A DNA stretch of 64,000 nucleotides from Pseudomonadota bacterium (GTDB lineage: Bacteria > Pseudomonadota > Alphaproteobacteria > Sphingomonadales > Sphingomonadaceae), in NCBI GenBank assembly GCA_023400405.1, contig JAEXFD010000030.1, forward strand, positions 231,212-295,211. The letters run 5' to 3'. This document shows positions 41,256-50,676 of this stretch, one piece after another; position 1 is the first letter of the stretch; the number at the start of each line of letters is the position of its first letter. A model generated the notes under the pieces. It had not been told where the DNA came from. It searched no databases and worked only from the letters and a program-made list of their open reading frames with translations. Made by a program: the position numbers and the translations under genes.

Positions 41256-42764
41256 TCAGCTGACCGGCGGCCGTCGTCGATAGCTGAGCGCCTCGGCGAC
41301 ATGCACGCGGCCAATGTCCGTCGCGCCCGCGAGATCGGCAATCGTGCGCGAGACCCGAATGACTCGGTGAAAGCCACGCGCCGACAGCCGCATTGCCTCC
41401 GCCGCCTGGGCGAGCAGCTTGCGGGCGGGATCATCCAGAACGGCAACGCGCTCGAGCAGTTCGCCATCAGCCTCCGCATTGGTCCGCACGGCAGTGCCCG
41501 CATAGCGCGCCCGCTGAACCTCACGCGCGGCGGAGACTCGTGCCGCCACCTCTGCCGAACCTTCGGACGGTGGCGGCAACACCAGGTCTGCCGCAGTGAC
41601 CGCGGCCACTTCGACGGAAAGATCGATCCGGTCGAGGAGCGGGCCCGACACCTTGGCCTGGTAATCGGAGGCGCAGCGCGGCGCGCGGGCACAGGCCAGC
41701 GCGGGATCGCCGAGATGGCCGCAGCGGCATGGATTCATTGCCGCGACGAGCTGGACGCGCGCCGGAAAGGTGACATGCGCATTGGCCCGCGCGACGCTCA
41801 CCACGCCGGTTTCGAGCGGCTGGCGCAGTGAATCGAGCACCGCGCGCTGGAATTCGGGCAGTTCGTCGAGGAACAGCACGCCGAGATGGGCGAGGCTCAC
41901 TTCACCCGGCTTCACCCGCAGCCCGCCGCCGGTGAGCGCCGCCATAGAGGCCGAATGGTGCGGGCTGCGGAACGGGCGCGTGCGCGTCAGCCGTCCGCCC
42001 TGGAGCGTGCCCGAAACCGAGGCGACCATCGACACCTCCAGCGCCTCGGCGGCATCTAGCGGCGGGAGGATGCCCGGCAGGCACGAGGCGAGCAGCGATT
42101 TGCCCGCGCCGGGCGGGCCGCACATCAGCAGATTGTGTCCGCCAGCCGCCGCGATCTCGAGCGCACGCTTCGCGGTCTCCTGCCCTTTCACCTGGGCGAG
42201 GTCGGGCCCTTTGGCCGGCGCCTCGGCCTCGCCGGCCTGCGCGGAGGGAAGCAGCTGGCTTCCCTTGAAATGATTGAGCAGCCCGATGAGGTCGGGCGCG
42301 GCGAGCACGTCCACCTGCCCTGCCCAGCTCGCCTCCGGGCCCTGCGCCGCCGGGCAGACCAGTCCCTTGCCCATCTCCGCCGCATGGAGCGCGGCGAGCA
42401 GCACCCCGGGCGACGGCGCGATCCGCCCGTCGAGCGCCAACTCGCCGACGACGACATAGTCCGCCAGCGCCTCGGCATCGACCACGCCCATCGCGCCGAG
42501 CAGCGCGAGCGCGATCGGCAGGTCGAAATGCGATCCCTCTTTGGGCAGGTCGGCCGGCGAGAGGTTGAGCACGATATGCTTGGGCGGCAGGGCAAGGCCG
42601 ATGGCAGCCATCGCAGCGCGGACGCGCTCGCGGCTTTCGGCCACCGCCTTGTCGGGAAGCCCCACCAGCACGAATTTGGGCAGGCCGGCGACGAGGTTGC
42701 ACTGCACCTCCACCGCGCGCGCCTCGAGCCCCAGATAGGCAACCGTCGAAACGCTCGCGACCAA
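41256..42764 (-). CDS. comM: ComM/YifB-family Mg-chelatase-like ATPase
   Basis: A 502-residue hexameric AAA+ helicase whose family promotes branch migration during integration of transforming DNA. It has an N-terminal Lon-like substrate domain (VASVSTVAYLGLEARAVEV, KHIVLNLSPADLPKEG), Walker A GPPGAGKSLLAS, Walker B VLFLDELPEF, the zinc-cysteine region NPCRCGHLGDP and a C-terminal Mg-chelatase domain. The TTG at 42764 is chosen for its strong GGGGGAGG site six bases upstream. Together with comEC it suggests a capacity for DNA uptake. Confidence 0.93.
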   Translation of the reverse strand: MVASVSTVAYLGLEARAVEVQCNLVAGLPKFVLVGLPDKAVAESRERVRAAMAAIGLALPPKHIVLNLSPADLPKEGSHFDLPIALALLGAMGVVDAEALADYVVVGELALDGRIAPSPGVLLAALHAAEMGKGLVCPAAQGPEASWAGQVDVLAAPDLIGLLNHFKGSQLLPSAQAGEAEAPAKGPDLAQVKGQETAKRALEIAAAGGHNLLMCGPPGAGKSLLASCLPGILPPLDAAEALEVSMVASVSGTLQGGRLTRTRPFRSPHHSASMAALTGGGLRVKPGEVSLAHLGVLFLDELPEFQRAVLDSLRQPLETGVVSVARANAHVTFPARVQLVAAMNPCRCGHLGDPALACARAPRCASDYQAKVSGPLLDRIDLSVEVAAVTAADLVLPPPSEGSAEVAARVSAAREVQRARYAGTAVRTNAEADGELLERVAVLDDPARKLLAQAAEAMRLSARGFHRVIRVSRTIADLAGATDIGRVHVAEALSYRRRPPVS

Positions 42765-42899
42765 AGTCCGCCTCCCCCAAGCGAGGAGTGGAGCATAGCT
42801 GCATTTCTCCGATGTGGAACGGCTTATCCCCGTTTTGGAGGGAACGGTTCGATCCCGACCCGTCTTGCATGGCCAACACACGAACCCCACATCCCCGTG

Positions 42900-43223
42900 A
42901 TGGCCCGCCCGCGCAGCCCGATCGTCCGCACGCTGCTGTTCGTCACCGGATTGCTGCTGATCGCCATATCGCCGCTCGTCGGCGCGATCCCCGGCCCCGG
43001 CGGCATCTTCGTCTTCGCCGCCGGCCTGGTGCTGGTGCTCCAGAATTCGCGCTGGGCACGCCGCCGCTTCGCCCGCCTCAAGCGTCGCTGGCCGCGATTC
43101 GGCCATTATGCCGACATGGCGCTGCGCCGCCGCAGCTTCCGCCGCCGCCAGGTCCGCGCCCGCGAAGCCGAGATCGCCCGCACGGAGGCCGAGATGCTGG
43201 GATTCGAGGATATGCCACGTTGA
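42900..43223 (+). CDS. PGPGW-type small membrane protein
   Basis: A 107-residue protein with one hydrophobic hairpin around a GAIPGPGGIF motif (LLFVTGLLLIAISPLVGAI...FVFAAGLVLVLQ), typical of the putative transmembrane PGPGW family, followed by a very basic cytoplasmic tail. Function is unknown. No ribosome-binding site is visible before ATG 42900. Its stop codon overlaps the predicted rpmH promoter. Confidence 0.7.
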   Translation: MARPRSPIVRTLLFVTGLLLIAISPLVGAIPGPGGIFVFAAGLVLVLQNSRWARRRFARLKRRWPRFGHYADMALRRRSFRRRQVRAREAEIARTEAEMLGFEDMPR

Positions 43224-43248
43224 CTTGTGCGCAGAGCGCCTCTATGGG
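43220..43248 (+). promoter_or_regulatory. Possible promoter of the rpmH-rnpA-yidC operon
   Basis: TTGACT at 43220-43225 and TATGGG at 43243-43248 are separated by 17 bases, about 65 bases before rpmH. The -10 element is weak. Confidence 0.45.
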
Positions 43249-43310
43249 CACCCGACACACGGCCGTCCCAGTGGCGGCCCTTTTAGTTTCTAGATTCTCG
43301 AGGATGAGCG

Positions 43311-43445
43311 ATGAAGCGGACCTTTCAGCCGAGCAACCTGGTGCGTGCGCGCCGGCACGGCTTCCGCGCGCGGATGGCGACCCCGGGCGGCCGCAACGTG
43401 ATCCGCGCCCGCCGCGCCCGCGGCCGCAACAAGCTGTCGGCGTAA
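43311..43445 (+). CDS. rpmH: 50S ribosomal protein L34
   Basis: A 44-residue protein with the complete L34 sequence pattern: MKRTFQPSNLVRARRHGFRA... then TPGGRNVIRARRARGR and the C-terminal NKLSA. It is short but unmistakable and is the first gene of the conserved rpmH-rnpA-yidD-yidC-engB cluster. Confidence 0.97.
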   Translation: MKRTFQPSNLVRARRHGFRARMATPGGRNVIRARRARGRNKLSA

Positions 43446-43465
43446 GCACGCCCGCGGCTTTGCCG

Positions 43466-43816
43466 GTGTCCGACGCGAGTGGGATTCCCCTCGCGCGGAT
43501 GACGCAGCGCAAGGATTATCTCGCAGCGAACGCTGGCAAGCGGGCTCCCATGCCCGGCTTCGTCCTGATCGTGCGCGCGCGTGACGATGCCGATCCGGCG
43601 ATTCGGATCGGCATTACCGTATCCAAGAAGGTGGGCAACGCCGTCATCCGCAATCGGATGAAGCGGCGGTTCCGCGCGCTCGCCCGCGAAGTGCTGCCCG
43701 AATCGGGGCTGGCCGGCGCCGATCACGTGCTGATCGGCCGCAATGGCGGGATCGAGCGCCCCTTCGCCGACCTGAAGGCCGAGCTGGTCAAGGCGCTCGC
43801 CAAGGTAAAGCGGTGA
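43466..43816 (+). CDS. rnpA: Ribonuclease P protein component
   Basis: RnpA assists the RNase P RNA in maturing tRNA 5' ends. The ~116-residue protein has the family opening LARMTQRKDYLAANAGKRA, the GITVSKKVGNAVIRNRMKRRFRA RNR-motif region and a C-terminal helix. The start is uncertain: GTG 43466 or TTG 43460, neither with a clear ribosome-binding site; a start at the internal ATG would cut into the conserved N terminus. It overlaps yidD by four bases. Confidence 0.9.
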   Translation: MSDASGIPLARMTQRKDYLAANAGKRAPMPGFVLIVRARDDADPAIRIGITVSKKVGNAVIRNRMKRRFRALAREVLPESGLAGADHVLIGRNGGIERPFADLKAELVKALAKVKR

Positions 43817-44025
43817 TCGCGCGCCTCCTCATCCTGCTCGCGCGCGGCTGGCAGCTGGGGCCCTCGCTGATCCTGCCGCCAAGCTGCCGCTACAGCCCGA
43901 GCTGTTCGGCCTATGCAATCGAGGCGCTTCGCCGCTATGGGGCGCTGAAGGGAAGCTGGCTCGCCGTTCGGCGCATCGCCCGCTGCCATCCATGGGGCGG
44001 GCACGGCTATGATCCAGTGCCATAA
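43813..44025 (+). CDS. yidD: Membrane protein insertion efficiency factor YidD
   Basis: A 70-residue protein with the YidD motifs PPSCRYSPSCSAYAIEALRRYGALKGSWLA and RRIARCHPWGGHGYDPVP. It is a small amphipathic protein associated with the YidC insertase. GTG 43813 overlaps the rnpA stop. Confidence 0.93.
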   Translation: MIARLLILLARGWQLGPSLILPPSCRYSPSCSAYAIEALRRYGALKGSWLAVRRIARCHPWGGHGYDPVP

Positions 44026-44046
44026 AGATTTTCCGGGGACGCTCGA

Positions 44047-45753
44047 GTGAAGGAAGACCAGAAGAATTTCGTGCTGTTCGCGGTGCTGGCCGCGGTGATC
44101 CTGTTCGCCTGGCCGACGATCATGCACTGGGTCTTCCCGCAGCAGAACCCGGCGCCGACCAAGATAGAGGGCGGCAAGGCCAAGCCCGTCGCCGGCCCGA
44201 CCGCCGACACGCCGGCCGCGACGCGCGACCGCCAGCAGGTGATCGCCGAAGCCCCGCGCGTCGCGATCAACACGCCGTCGCTCAAGGGCTCGATCAACCT
44301 GAAGGGCGCGCGGATCGACGATCTCGTCCTGCCCAAATATCCCGAGACGGTGGCGAAGAATTCGCCGCCGATCCGCCTGCTTTCCCCCGCCGGCACCCAG
44401 GATGCCTATTTCGCCGGCTTCGGCTGGCGCGACGAGGGCCTGCGCCCGCCGAGCCCCGATACGGTGTGGCAGGCGAGCGCGCCGGTGCTGCGCGTCGGCC
44501 AGCCGGTGACGCTCACCGCCAAGAACGGCCAGGGCCAGGTCTTCCGCATCCAGCTCGCGGTCGACGAGAACTACATGTTCACCGTCACCCAGACGGTGGC
44601 CAATGCCGGCACCGGCGTCGTGCCGGTCGCGCCCTATGGCTATGTCTCGCGGACCGGCATCTTCAAGGACAAGGATAGCTGGACGGTCCATATCGGGCCG
44701 ATGGCCGTGCATAACGGCGCCGCCGATTACGGCCCCAACTTCAAGGACCTCGACAAGGGCACCGCGTCGGGCTTCACGTCGAACGCCGCCTGGCTGGGCT
44801 TCACCGACAAATATTGGCTGACGGCGCTGATCCCCGATCAGGCCGCGACGGTCGCCGGACAGTTCCGCGCCGGCGCCAATGGCAGCTACCAGGCCGATTA
44901 TGCCCGCAATCCCCAGCTGCTCCAGCCGGGGCAGAAGATCAGCCACACCAGCCGCTTCTTCGCCGGCGCCAAGGAAACCGCGCTGCTCGACAAATATGCC
45001 GAGAGCGGGATCACCCGCTTCGACTATGCGGTCGATTGGGGCTGGTTCCAGATCGTCGAAAAGCCGATCTTCTATTATCTCGACTGGCTGTTCCGCATGA
45101 TCGGCAATTTCGGCCTGGCGATCATCTGCCTGACGCTGACGATCCGGCTGCTGCTGTTCCCGATCGCCAACCGGCAGTTCGCCTCGATGGCGTCGATGCG
45201 CGCGATCCAGCCCAAGATGAAGGCGCTGCAGGAGCGCCACAAGGACGACAAGCAGCGCCAGCAGCAGGAGATCATGAAGCTGTACAAGGAAGAGAAGGTC
45301 AATCCGCTGGCCGGCTGCCTTCCGATCCTGATCCAGATCCCGATCATGTTTGCGCTGTACAAGGTGCTGCTGCTCACGATCGAAATGCGCCACCAACCGT
45401 TCTTCGGCTGGATCAAGGACCTGTCCGCGCCCGATCCGCTGACGCCGCTCAACCTGTTCGGCCTGCTCCACTTCTCGCCGCCCGCGGCGATCGCGATCGG
45501 CGTGGTGCCGATTCTGCTCGGCATCTCGATGTACTTCCAGTTCCGGCTCAATCCGGCGCCGATGGACGAGATGCAGAAGCAGGTCTTCGCGATCATGCCC
45601 TGGATGATGATGTTCCTGATGGCGCCGTTCGCGGTGGGCCTGCAGATCTACTGGATCACGTCGAACCTGGTGACGATCGCGCAGCAGCAATGGCTCTATT
45701 CGCGCCATCCCGCGCTCAAGGAGCCGGTGAAGAAGGAAGCCAAGGCGAAGTGA
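44047..45753 (+). CDS. yidC: Membrane protein insertase YidC
   Basis: YidC inserts and folds inner-membrane proteins, alone or with SecYEG. The 568-residue protein has an N-terminal membrane anchor (FVLFAVLAAVILFAWPTIM), the large periplasmic beta-sandwich domain, and the conserved 60KD_IMP core with the amphipathic EKPIFYYLDWLFRMIG and the GCLPILIQIPIMFALYKVL helices. GTG 44047 begins KEDQKNFV. Its stop overlaps engB by four bases. Confidence 0.97.
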   Translation: MKEDQKNFVLFAVLAAVILFAWPTIMHWVFPQQNPAPTKIEGGKAKPVAGPTADTPAATRDRQQVIAEAPRVAINTPSLKGSINLKGARIDDLVLPKYPETVAKNSPPIRLLSPAGTQDAYFAGFGWRDEGLRPPSPDTVWQASAPVLRVGQPVTLTAKNGQGQVFRIQLAVDENYMFTVTQTVANAGTGVVPVAPYGYVSRTGIFKDKDSWTVHIGPMAVHNGAADYGPNFKDLDKGTASGFTSNAAWLGFTDKYWLTALIPDQAATVAGQFRAGANGSYQADYARNPQLLQPGQKISHTSRFFAGAKETALLDKYAESGITRFDYAVDWGWFQIVEKPIFYYLDWLFRMIGNFGLAIICLTLTIRLLLFPIANRQFASMASMRAIQPKMKALQERHKDDKQRQQQEIMKLYKEEKVNPLAGCLPILIQIPIMFALYKVLLLTIEMRHQPFFGWIKDLSAPDPLTPLNLFGLLHFSPPAAIAIGVVPILLGISMYFQFRLNPAPMDEMQKQVFAIMPWMMMFLMAPFAVGLQIYWITSNLVTIAQQQWLYSRHPALKEPVKKEAKAK

Positions 45754-46388
45754 CCGCATTCGACGAAGAGGCGATCGAGGCGGCGCGCAAGACGTTCGCC
45801 GGCCCGATCGCCTTCCTCAAATCGGCACCGGAACTCAAGTTCCTGCCCGATCCGGTGGTCAACGAAGTCGCCTTCGCCGGCCGTTCGAACGTTGGCAAGT
45901 CGTCGCTGCTCAACGCGCTCACCGGCCGCAACGCGCTCGCGCGCACCTCGAACACTCCCGGGCGCACGCAGGAGCTCAACTTCTTCGACGTGGGCACCCC
46001 CCTCGCCTTCCGGCTGGTCGACATGCCGGGCTATGGCTTCGCCAAGGCGCCCAAGGACATGGTCCGCAAGTGGCGCTATCTGGTGAATGACTATCTGCGC
46101 GGCCGCCAGGCGCTCAAGCGGGTGCTCGTGCTGGTCGATTCGCGCCACGGCATCAAGGATGTCGATCGCGAGATCCTCGACATGCTCGATGCGGCCGCGG
46201 TGAGCTACCGCATCGTGCTGACAAAGGCCGACAAGGTGAAGGCGACCGAACTCGCCGCCGTCCGCGCCGCAACCGAGGCCGAAGCCCGCAAACGCCCCGC
46301 CGCGCATCCGGACATCCTCGCCACGTCGAGCGAAAAGGGCATGGGTATCCCCGATCTTCGCGCCGCGGTGATCGAGGCGGTGGCGTGA
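45750..46388 (+). CDS. engB: Ribosome-biogenesis GTPase EngB (YsxC)
   Basis: EngB acts in large-subunit assembly. The 212-residue GTPase has G1 GRSNVGKSSLLN, G2 TPGRTQ, G3 DMPGYGFA, G4 TKADKV and G5 TSSEKG. GTG 45750 overlaps the yidC stop, and the next gene again overlaps engB by four bases. Confidence 0.96.
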   Translation: MTAFDEEAIEAARKTFAGPIAFLKSAPELKFLPDPVVNEVAFAGRSNVGKSSLLNALTGRNALARTSNTPGRTQELNFFDVGTPLAFRLVDMPGYGFAKAPKDMVRKWRYLVNDYLRGRQALKRVLVLVDSRHGIKDVDREILDMLDAAAVSYRIVLTKADKVKATELAAVRAATEAEARKRPAAHPDILATSSEKGMGIPDLRAAVIEAVA

Positions 46389-46732
46389 GCGATCCCGCGG
46401 CCGACCAGCTCCTCTTCTCCTACGGCACGCTCCAACTCGCCAGCGTCCAGCAAAGCCAGTTCGGCCGGCTGCTCGAGGGGCAGGACGACGTGCTCGACGG
46501 CTGGCGGACGGTCGAGATCACGATCCGCGATCCGCTGGTGCTCGATGCGAGCGGGATCGAGACCCATCTCGGCCTCGTGCCGGATCCGGAAGCGCCGCCG
46601 ATTCCCGGCAAGGTCTTTCGCCTCACCGCCGAAGAACTCGCCGCCGCCGATATCTATGAGAGCGAGAATTATCGCCGCGTCGCCGTGCCGCTGGCTTCCG
46701 GCGTCACCGCCTGGCTGTATGTGAAGGCATAG
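46385..46732 (+). CDS. Gamma-glutamylcyclotransferase-like (AIG2) protein
   Basis: A 115-residue protein with the N-terminal SYGTLQL loop of the gamma-glutamylcyclotransferase/AIG2 fold and a conserved acidic AADIYESENYRR segment. Members convert gamma-glutamyl amino acids or related amides to 5-oxoproline. The substrate is uncertain. GTG 46385 overlaps the engB stop, so it is co-translated with the YidC operon although the functions are unrelated. Confidence 0.85.
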   Translation: MSDPAADQLLFSYGTLQLASVQQSQFGRLLEGQDDVLDGWRTVEITIRDPLVLDASGIETHLGLVPDPEAPPIPGKVFRLTAEELAAADIYESENYRRVAVPLASGVTAWLYVKA

Positions 46733-46812
46733 CCCTCGGTTATTCGGATCACGCGTCCGCGTTTTTGACCCCGCCTCGCATCCGCGCCATGCTCCGCACA
46801 GGAGGGGACGCG

Positions 46813-47937
46813 ATGCCAGCCACAGCCACTGCCCGCTATGCCGGGCTCGACCTGTTCCGCGGCCTCGCCGTCGCCGGGATGATCGTCGTCAACACGCCGG
46901 GTTCCTGGGACCATGTCTGGTGGCCGCTCGACCATGCCGAATGGCACGGCTTCACCCCGACCGACCTCGTCTTCCCGGCCTTTCTCTGCGCGATGGGCGT
47001 CGCGCTCGGCCTCTCCTTCCCGCGTACGATCGATCGCGCCTTTTGCGCAAAGGTCGCAAGAAGGACGCTATTGCTAATCATTATCGGATGGGCGTGGCAG
47101 ATGCTCGCCCGGCCCGGAATCGAGCAGTTCCGCCTGTTCGGCGTGCTGCCGCGACTGGGCCTCTGCTATGGTGCGGCCGCCTTGCTGGCCATCTGCACCG
47201 CGCGCCGCGACGATGCCAACCGTTCGCACCTGCGCGCATCCGCACTGGCGATTGCCATCGCGATCCTGCTGGCGGGCTATTGGGCGGCAATGATGCTGGT
47301 GCCGGTTCCCGGCCAAGGCGCGGGCGATTTGTCTCCGAAAGGCAATCTCGCGGGCTGGATCGATCGGGCGCTGGTCGGCACTCATCATATGTGGCGCAGC
47401 GGCACCGATGCAGCGGGCAACGTCGTCTACGATCCCGAGGGCCTGTTCTCGACGCTGCCGGCGCTGGCCAACACGCTGTTCGGCATGCTCGCGGGGCTGT
47501 GGTGGAAGCGCGATCCGGCCCGCGCTGCGCAGAGGCTGGCGCTCGGCGGTATTGCGCTGGCGTTGCTCGGCCTCGCGCTCGCGCCCTGGTTCCCGCTCAA
47601 CAAGAAGCTGTGGACCAGCAGCTTCGCGCTGCTCACCTCGGGCCTTTCAGGGATCATCCTCGCTGCCGCAATCCTGGCGGAGCGCTTCCCCGCACTCTCC
47701 CGCCCGCTGGCCCCCTTCGCGCTGCTCGGCCGCAACGCGCTGCTCGCCTATCTCGTCTCGCTGCTGATCGGTCTGCTCGGCATCCGGCTGGGCTTTCAGG
47801 AACCGGCCTATGGCGCGCTCGCCGGCGCGATCGGCGAGCCCTATGTGGCGTCCTTCCTCTACGCACTGCTCGTGCTCGCCGCGGTCTTCGCCCTCCTCGT
47901 CCCGCTCGATCGTCGCGGCCTCTATCTGAGGCTGTGA
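46813..47937 (+). CDS. NagX-like membrane acyltransferase (DUF5009)
   Basis: A 374-residue integral membrane protein of the heparan-alpha-glucosaminide N-acetyltransferase / NagX type, with about ten membrane helices. The N-terminal signature GLDLFRGLAVAGMIVVN, HAEWHGFTPTDLVFPAFLCAMGVAL and a later GRNALLAYL are present. Related proteins acetylate amino sugars across the membrane or accompany N-acetylglucosamine use. ATG 46813 follows GGAGGGG. It converges with the S9 peptidase gene, with nine bases between the stops. Confidence 0.85.
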   Translation: MPATATARYAGLDLFRGLAVAGMIVVNTPGSWDHVWWPLDHAEWHGFTPTDLVFPAFLCAMGVALGLSFPRTIDRAFCAKVARRTLLLIIIGWAWQMLARPGIEQFRLFGVLPRLGLCYGAAALLAICTARRDDANRSHLRASALAIAIAILLAGYWAAMMLVPVPGQGAGDLSPKGNLAGWIDRALVGTHHMWRSGTDAAGNVVYDPEGLFSTLPALANTLFGMLAGLWWKRDPARAAQRLALGGIALALLGLALAPWFPLNKKLWTSSFALLTSGLSGIILAAAILAERFPALSRPLAPFALLGRNALLAYLVSLLIGLLGIRLGFQEPAYGALAGAIGEPYVASFLYALLVLAAVFALLVPLDRRGLYLRL

Positions 47938-47946
47938 GGCGTACCC

Positions 47947-49875
47947 TCAAGCCGGGTTGTGCTTGGCGAGAAACGCCTCCAGCGCCTTGAGGAACTCCAG
48001 CCGATCGGCCTCGCGCGTGAAATGGTGGTCGCCCTCGGACTGCTCGATATAGGTCACGTCTTTGCCAGCGTCCTTCAGCCGCTTCGCGAGCAGCCGCGAT
48101 TGCGAGACCGGCACCACGCGATCCTTCTTGCCGTGGACGAGCAGGATCGGCGTCGAGAATTGCTCGGGGAAGTTGAGCGGCGAGACGCCCTTGAGGTCGG
48201 TCGCCTGCGTCCGCAGATAATCCTGCCGCGCGCCCGAACCCAGGAAGCCCGAGTTGAAGCGCAGCATCCGGTTAATGTCCGAAACGCCGGCAAAGGCAAC
48301 CGCACAGCGATAGCGACTGCCGTCGCGCTGCGCCGCGCGCATCGCCGCATAGCCGCCATAGGAACCGCCGACCATGCAGACGCGCTTGGGATCGGCGAGC
48401 CCCTGCGCCGCCAGTGCCGTGACCGCGTCGTCCAGGTCGTCCTGCATCGCCAGCCCCCATTGCCCTTCGCCCTTGCGCGTAAAGGCGGTGCCATAGCCCG
48501 ACGAGCCGCGATAATTGGGTTGGACGACGACATAGCCGCGATCGGCTAGGAACTGGGCCCACCAATCCCATTCCTCGTCGTCGCGGGCGAAGGGGCCGCC
48601 ATGCGGCAGCACGATGAGCGGCGCGTTCTTGGGCTCGCCGGCCGGAAGGGTCAGCACCGCGGGGATCTCCAGCCCGTCGCGCGCCTTGTAGCGGATCGTC
48701 TTGACGCGGTGCAGCCGCTTGAGGCCGATGGTCGGATTGTTGAAGGCGAGCGCCTCCATCGACTTCTCGGCGGCGCGATAGACGAAATAGGCACCGGGCG
48801 CGGAGGCGGCGCCCACCCGCACGATCGCGACACCGCGATCGCGGCTCATCGAGACGATCTCGGGCTCGCCGCCCTTGATTAGCCCCGCGATCGTCGCCTG
48901 CATCGCCTGCATCGCCGGATCCGTCCACACCGTCTCCGGCTTCTCGCGGGTGACTGAAATGCCGAGATAGCCGAACCCGGTTCCGTCGCCCCAGAGGCTG
49001 CCGATATCGTAACCCGGTGTCGCGAACAGCTGCTTGCCACGCTCGAGCTTGGTCAGATCATATTCGTACAGGGCGGAATAGCCGTCCTTGTCGTCGGCGA
49101 TCAGCAATCCCTTGTCCCCGCCCGGCAGGAACAGCGACGGCATTTCCAGCCCTTCACGGATCGAGCTCGCGCGGTCGATGATCCGGAAGATGTCGCCGCG
49201 CTGGCGGCGATAATAGAGCCGCCGCTTGCGACCGTCGTCGGAGGAGCCGACGCCCATCCGAACCGTGCCCGCGCCATCGGCGTACCAATCCCAGACGCCC
49301 TCGACCCCGGGCTGGACGACGCGGCTCTTGCCGGTCGAGACATCGACTTCGTCCACGCGCGGCCAGAACAGCGCATCGTTGCGATAGATCGAATTCTGCG
49401 AGGCGAGCATGATCCGCGGCGTGCCGTCGCGCGCAGTCCAGATCAGGTCCGATCCGTTCTGGCCCACGGTCTCCTTGTTGAGCCGCACGACCTTGGTGCC
49501 GTCGGCCTTCACGCCCATCGCCCGCGAGATATACCAATCGTCGCCTTCCACCGGCACCGTGGTGCCGATGCCGACGACGATCCAGTCGTTGTTGACCCAC
49601 CGCGCCCAGAGCAGATCGGTTTCGCCCAGCTTGGAGATCACCGGCTTGCCGCCGCCGAGCGGGAAGATCGCGAAATATTGGACGCCCTCCACGGCGACCT
49701 GCGCCGCAATGCGGGTGCCATCGGGGGAAAGTTGCGGAGACTCGAGCGCCGGCAGCTTGGCGAAGACCGAAGTATCGTAGCGTGTCGGCGCGGTCTGCGC
49801 ACAGGCCGGAAGCGCACCAGTTCCTCCGGGCGACAGCACCAATAGTGCCGCCGCGCCCATCAACGCCCCTCGCAT
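47947..49875 (-). CDS. S9-family prolyl oligopeptidase-type peptidase
   Basis: A 642-residue secreted serine peptidase. A signal peptide (GAAALLVLSPGGTGALPACAQ-A) is followed by a beta-propeller-like domain and an alpha/beta-hydrolase catalytic domain. Visible triad residues are the serine in MVGGSYGGYAAM, the aspartate in LLVHGKKDRVVP and the histidine in SEGDHHFTR. It probably degrades peptides in the periplasm. ATG 49875 is chosen from GGGGGATC eight bases upstream; an earlier in-frame codon gives a non-hydrophobic N terminus. Confidence 0.9.
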   Translation of the reverse strand: MRGALMGAAALLVLSPGGTGALPACAQTAPTRYDTSVFAKLPALESPQLSPDGTRIAAQVAVEGVQYFAIFPLGGGKPVISKLGETDLLWARWVNNDWIVVGIGTTVPVEGDDWYISRAMGVKADGTKVVRLNKETVGQNGSDLIWTARDGTPRIMLASQNSIYRNDALFWPRVDEVDVSTGKSRVVQPGVEGVWDWYADGAGTVRMGVGSSDDGRKRRLYYRRQRGDIFRIIDRASSIREGLEMPSLFLPGGDKGLLIADDKDGYSALYEYDLTKLERGKQLFATPGYDIGSLWGDGTGFGYLGISVTREKPETVWTDPAMQAMQATIAGLIKGGEPEIVSMSRDRGVAIVRVGAASAPGAYFVYRAAEKSMEALAFNNPTIGLKRLHRVKTIRYKARDGLEIPAVLTLPAGEPKNAPLIVLPHGGPFARDDEEWDWWAQFLADRGYVVVQPNYRGSSGYGTAFTRKGEGQWGLAMQDDLDDAVTALAAQGLADPKRVCMVGGSYGGYAAMRAAQRDGSRYRCAVAFAGVSDINRMLRFNSGFLGSGARQDYLRTQATDLKGVSPLNFPEQFSTPILLVHGKKDRVVPVSQSRLLAKRLKDAGKDVTYIEQSEGDHHFTREADRLEFLKALEAFLAKHNPA

Positions 49876-50006
49876 ACACCGATCCCCCAATTGCTTGCCC
49901 GCCGCGATCTTCCAGCGATTTGCGATGCATTTCAAGTCGCGCCGCGGCGCTTCGCCGCAACTCGTCGCATTGCTCCCCGCCCGGCCAGCCGCTATCGCCT
50001 GCTCCC

Positions 50007-50672
50007 ATGAAGCTCATCATCGGCAACAAGGCCTATTCGTCCTGGTCGCTGCGCGGCTGGCTCGCCTGCAAGCAATCGGGGCTCGCCTTCGAAGAAGTGG
50101 TGGTGCCGCTCTACGACCAGGCCTGGGAGAAACGGCGCGAAGGCGACGAGTTCGCGCCGTCTTCGGGCAAGGTGCCGATCCTGTGGGACGGCGATGCGGT
50201 GGCATGGGACAGCCTCGCCATCATCGAATATCTCAACGACAAGACCGACAACACGCGCTTCTGGCCCGAGGACCCCGCTGCCCGCGCGATGGCGCGATCG
50301 ATGGCGGCGGAAATGCATTCGAGCTTCGCCGCGCTGCGCCGCAAGCACAGCATGAACGTGCGCCAGGTCTATCCGGCCAAGCAGCCCGATGCCGATGTGC
50401 TGGCCGATGTCGCCCGGATCATGGAGCTCTGGGCCCAGGCACGCGCGCGCTTCGGCGGCGACGGCCAGTTCCTGTTCGGCGAATTCGGCGCCGCGGACAT
50501 CATGTTCGCGCCCGTCGTCACGCGCTTCGTCACCTATTCGCTCCCCGTCGCGCGCTTCGCCCCGGCCTATATGATGGCGGTGCTCCAGCACCCCTTCATG
50601 CAGGACTGGATCGCCGCTGCGCAGGAAGAAGATTGGGTGATCGAACAGTTCGAAATGGCACCGGCCGCCTGA
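50007..50672 (+). CDS. Glutathione S-transferase family protein
   Basis: A 221-residue GST with the N-terminal thioredoxin fold beginning MKLIIGNKAYSSWSLRGWLA (SSWS as the likely catalytic serine region), the GKVPILWDGD cis-proline strand, AWDSLAIIEYL, and an all-helical C-terminal domain with FGAADIMFAPVVTRF. It differs from the first GST in this window. It may have detoxification or other glutathione-dependent roles. It converges with the cupin gene. Confidence 0.88.
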   Translation: MKLIIGNKAYSSWSLRGWLACKQSGLAFEEVVVPLYDQAWEKRREGDEFAPSSGKVPILWDGDAVAWDSLAIIEYLNDKTDNTRFWPEDPAARAMARSMAAEMHSSFAALRRKHSMNVRQVYPAKQPDADVLADVARIMELWAQARARFGGDGQFLFGEFGAADIMFAPVVTRFVTYSLPVARFAPAYMMAVLQHPFMQDWIAAAQEEDWVIEQFEMAPAA

Positions 50673-50676
50673 TCGC

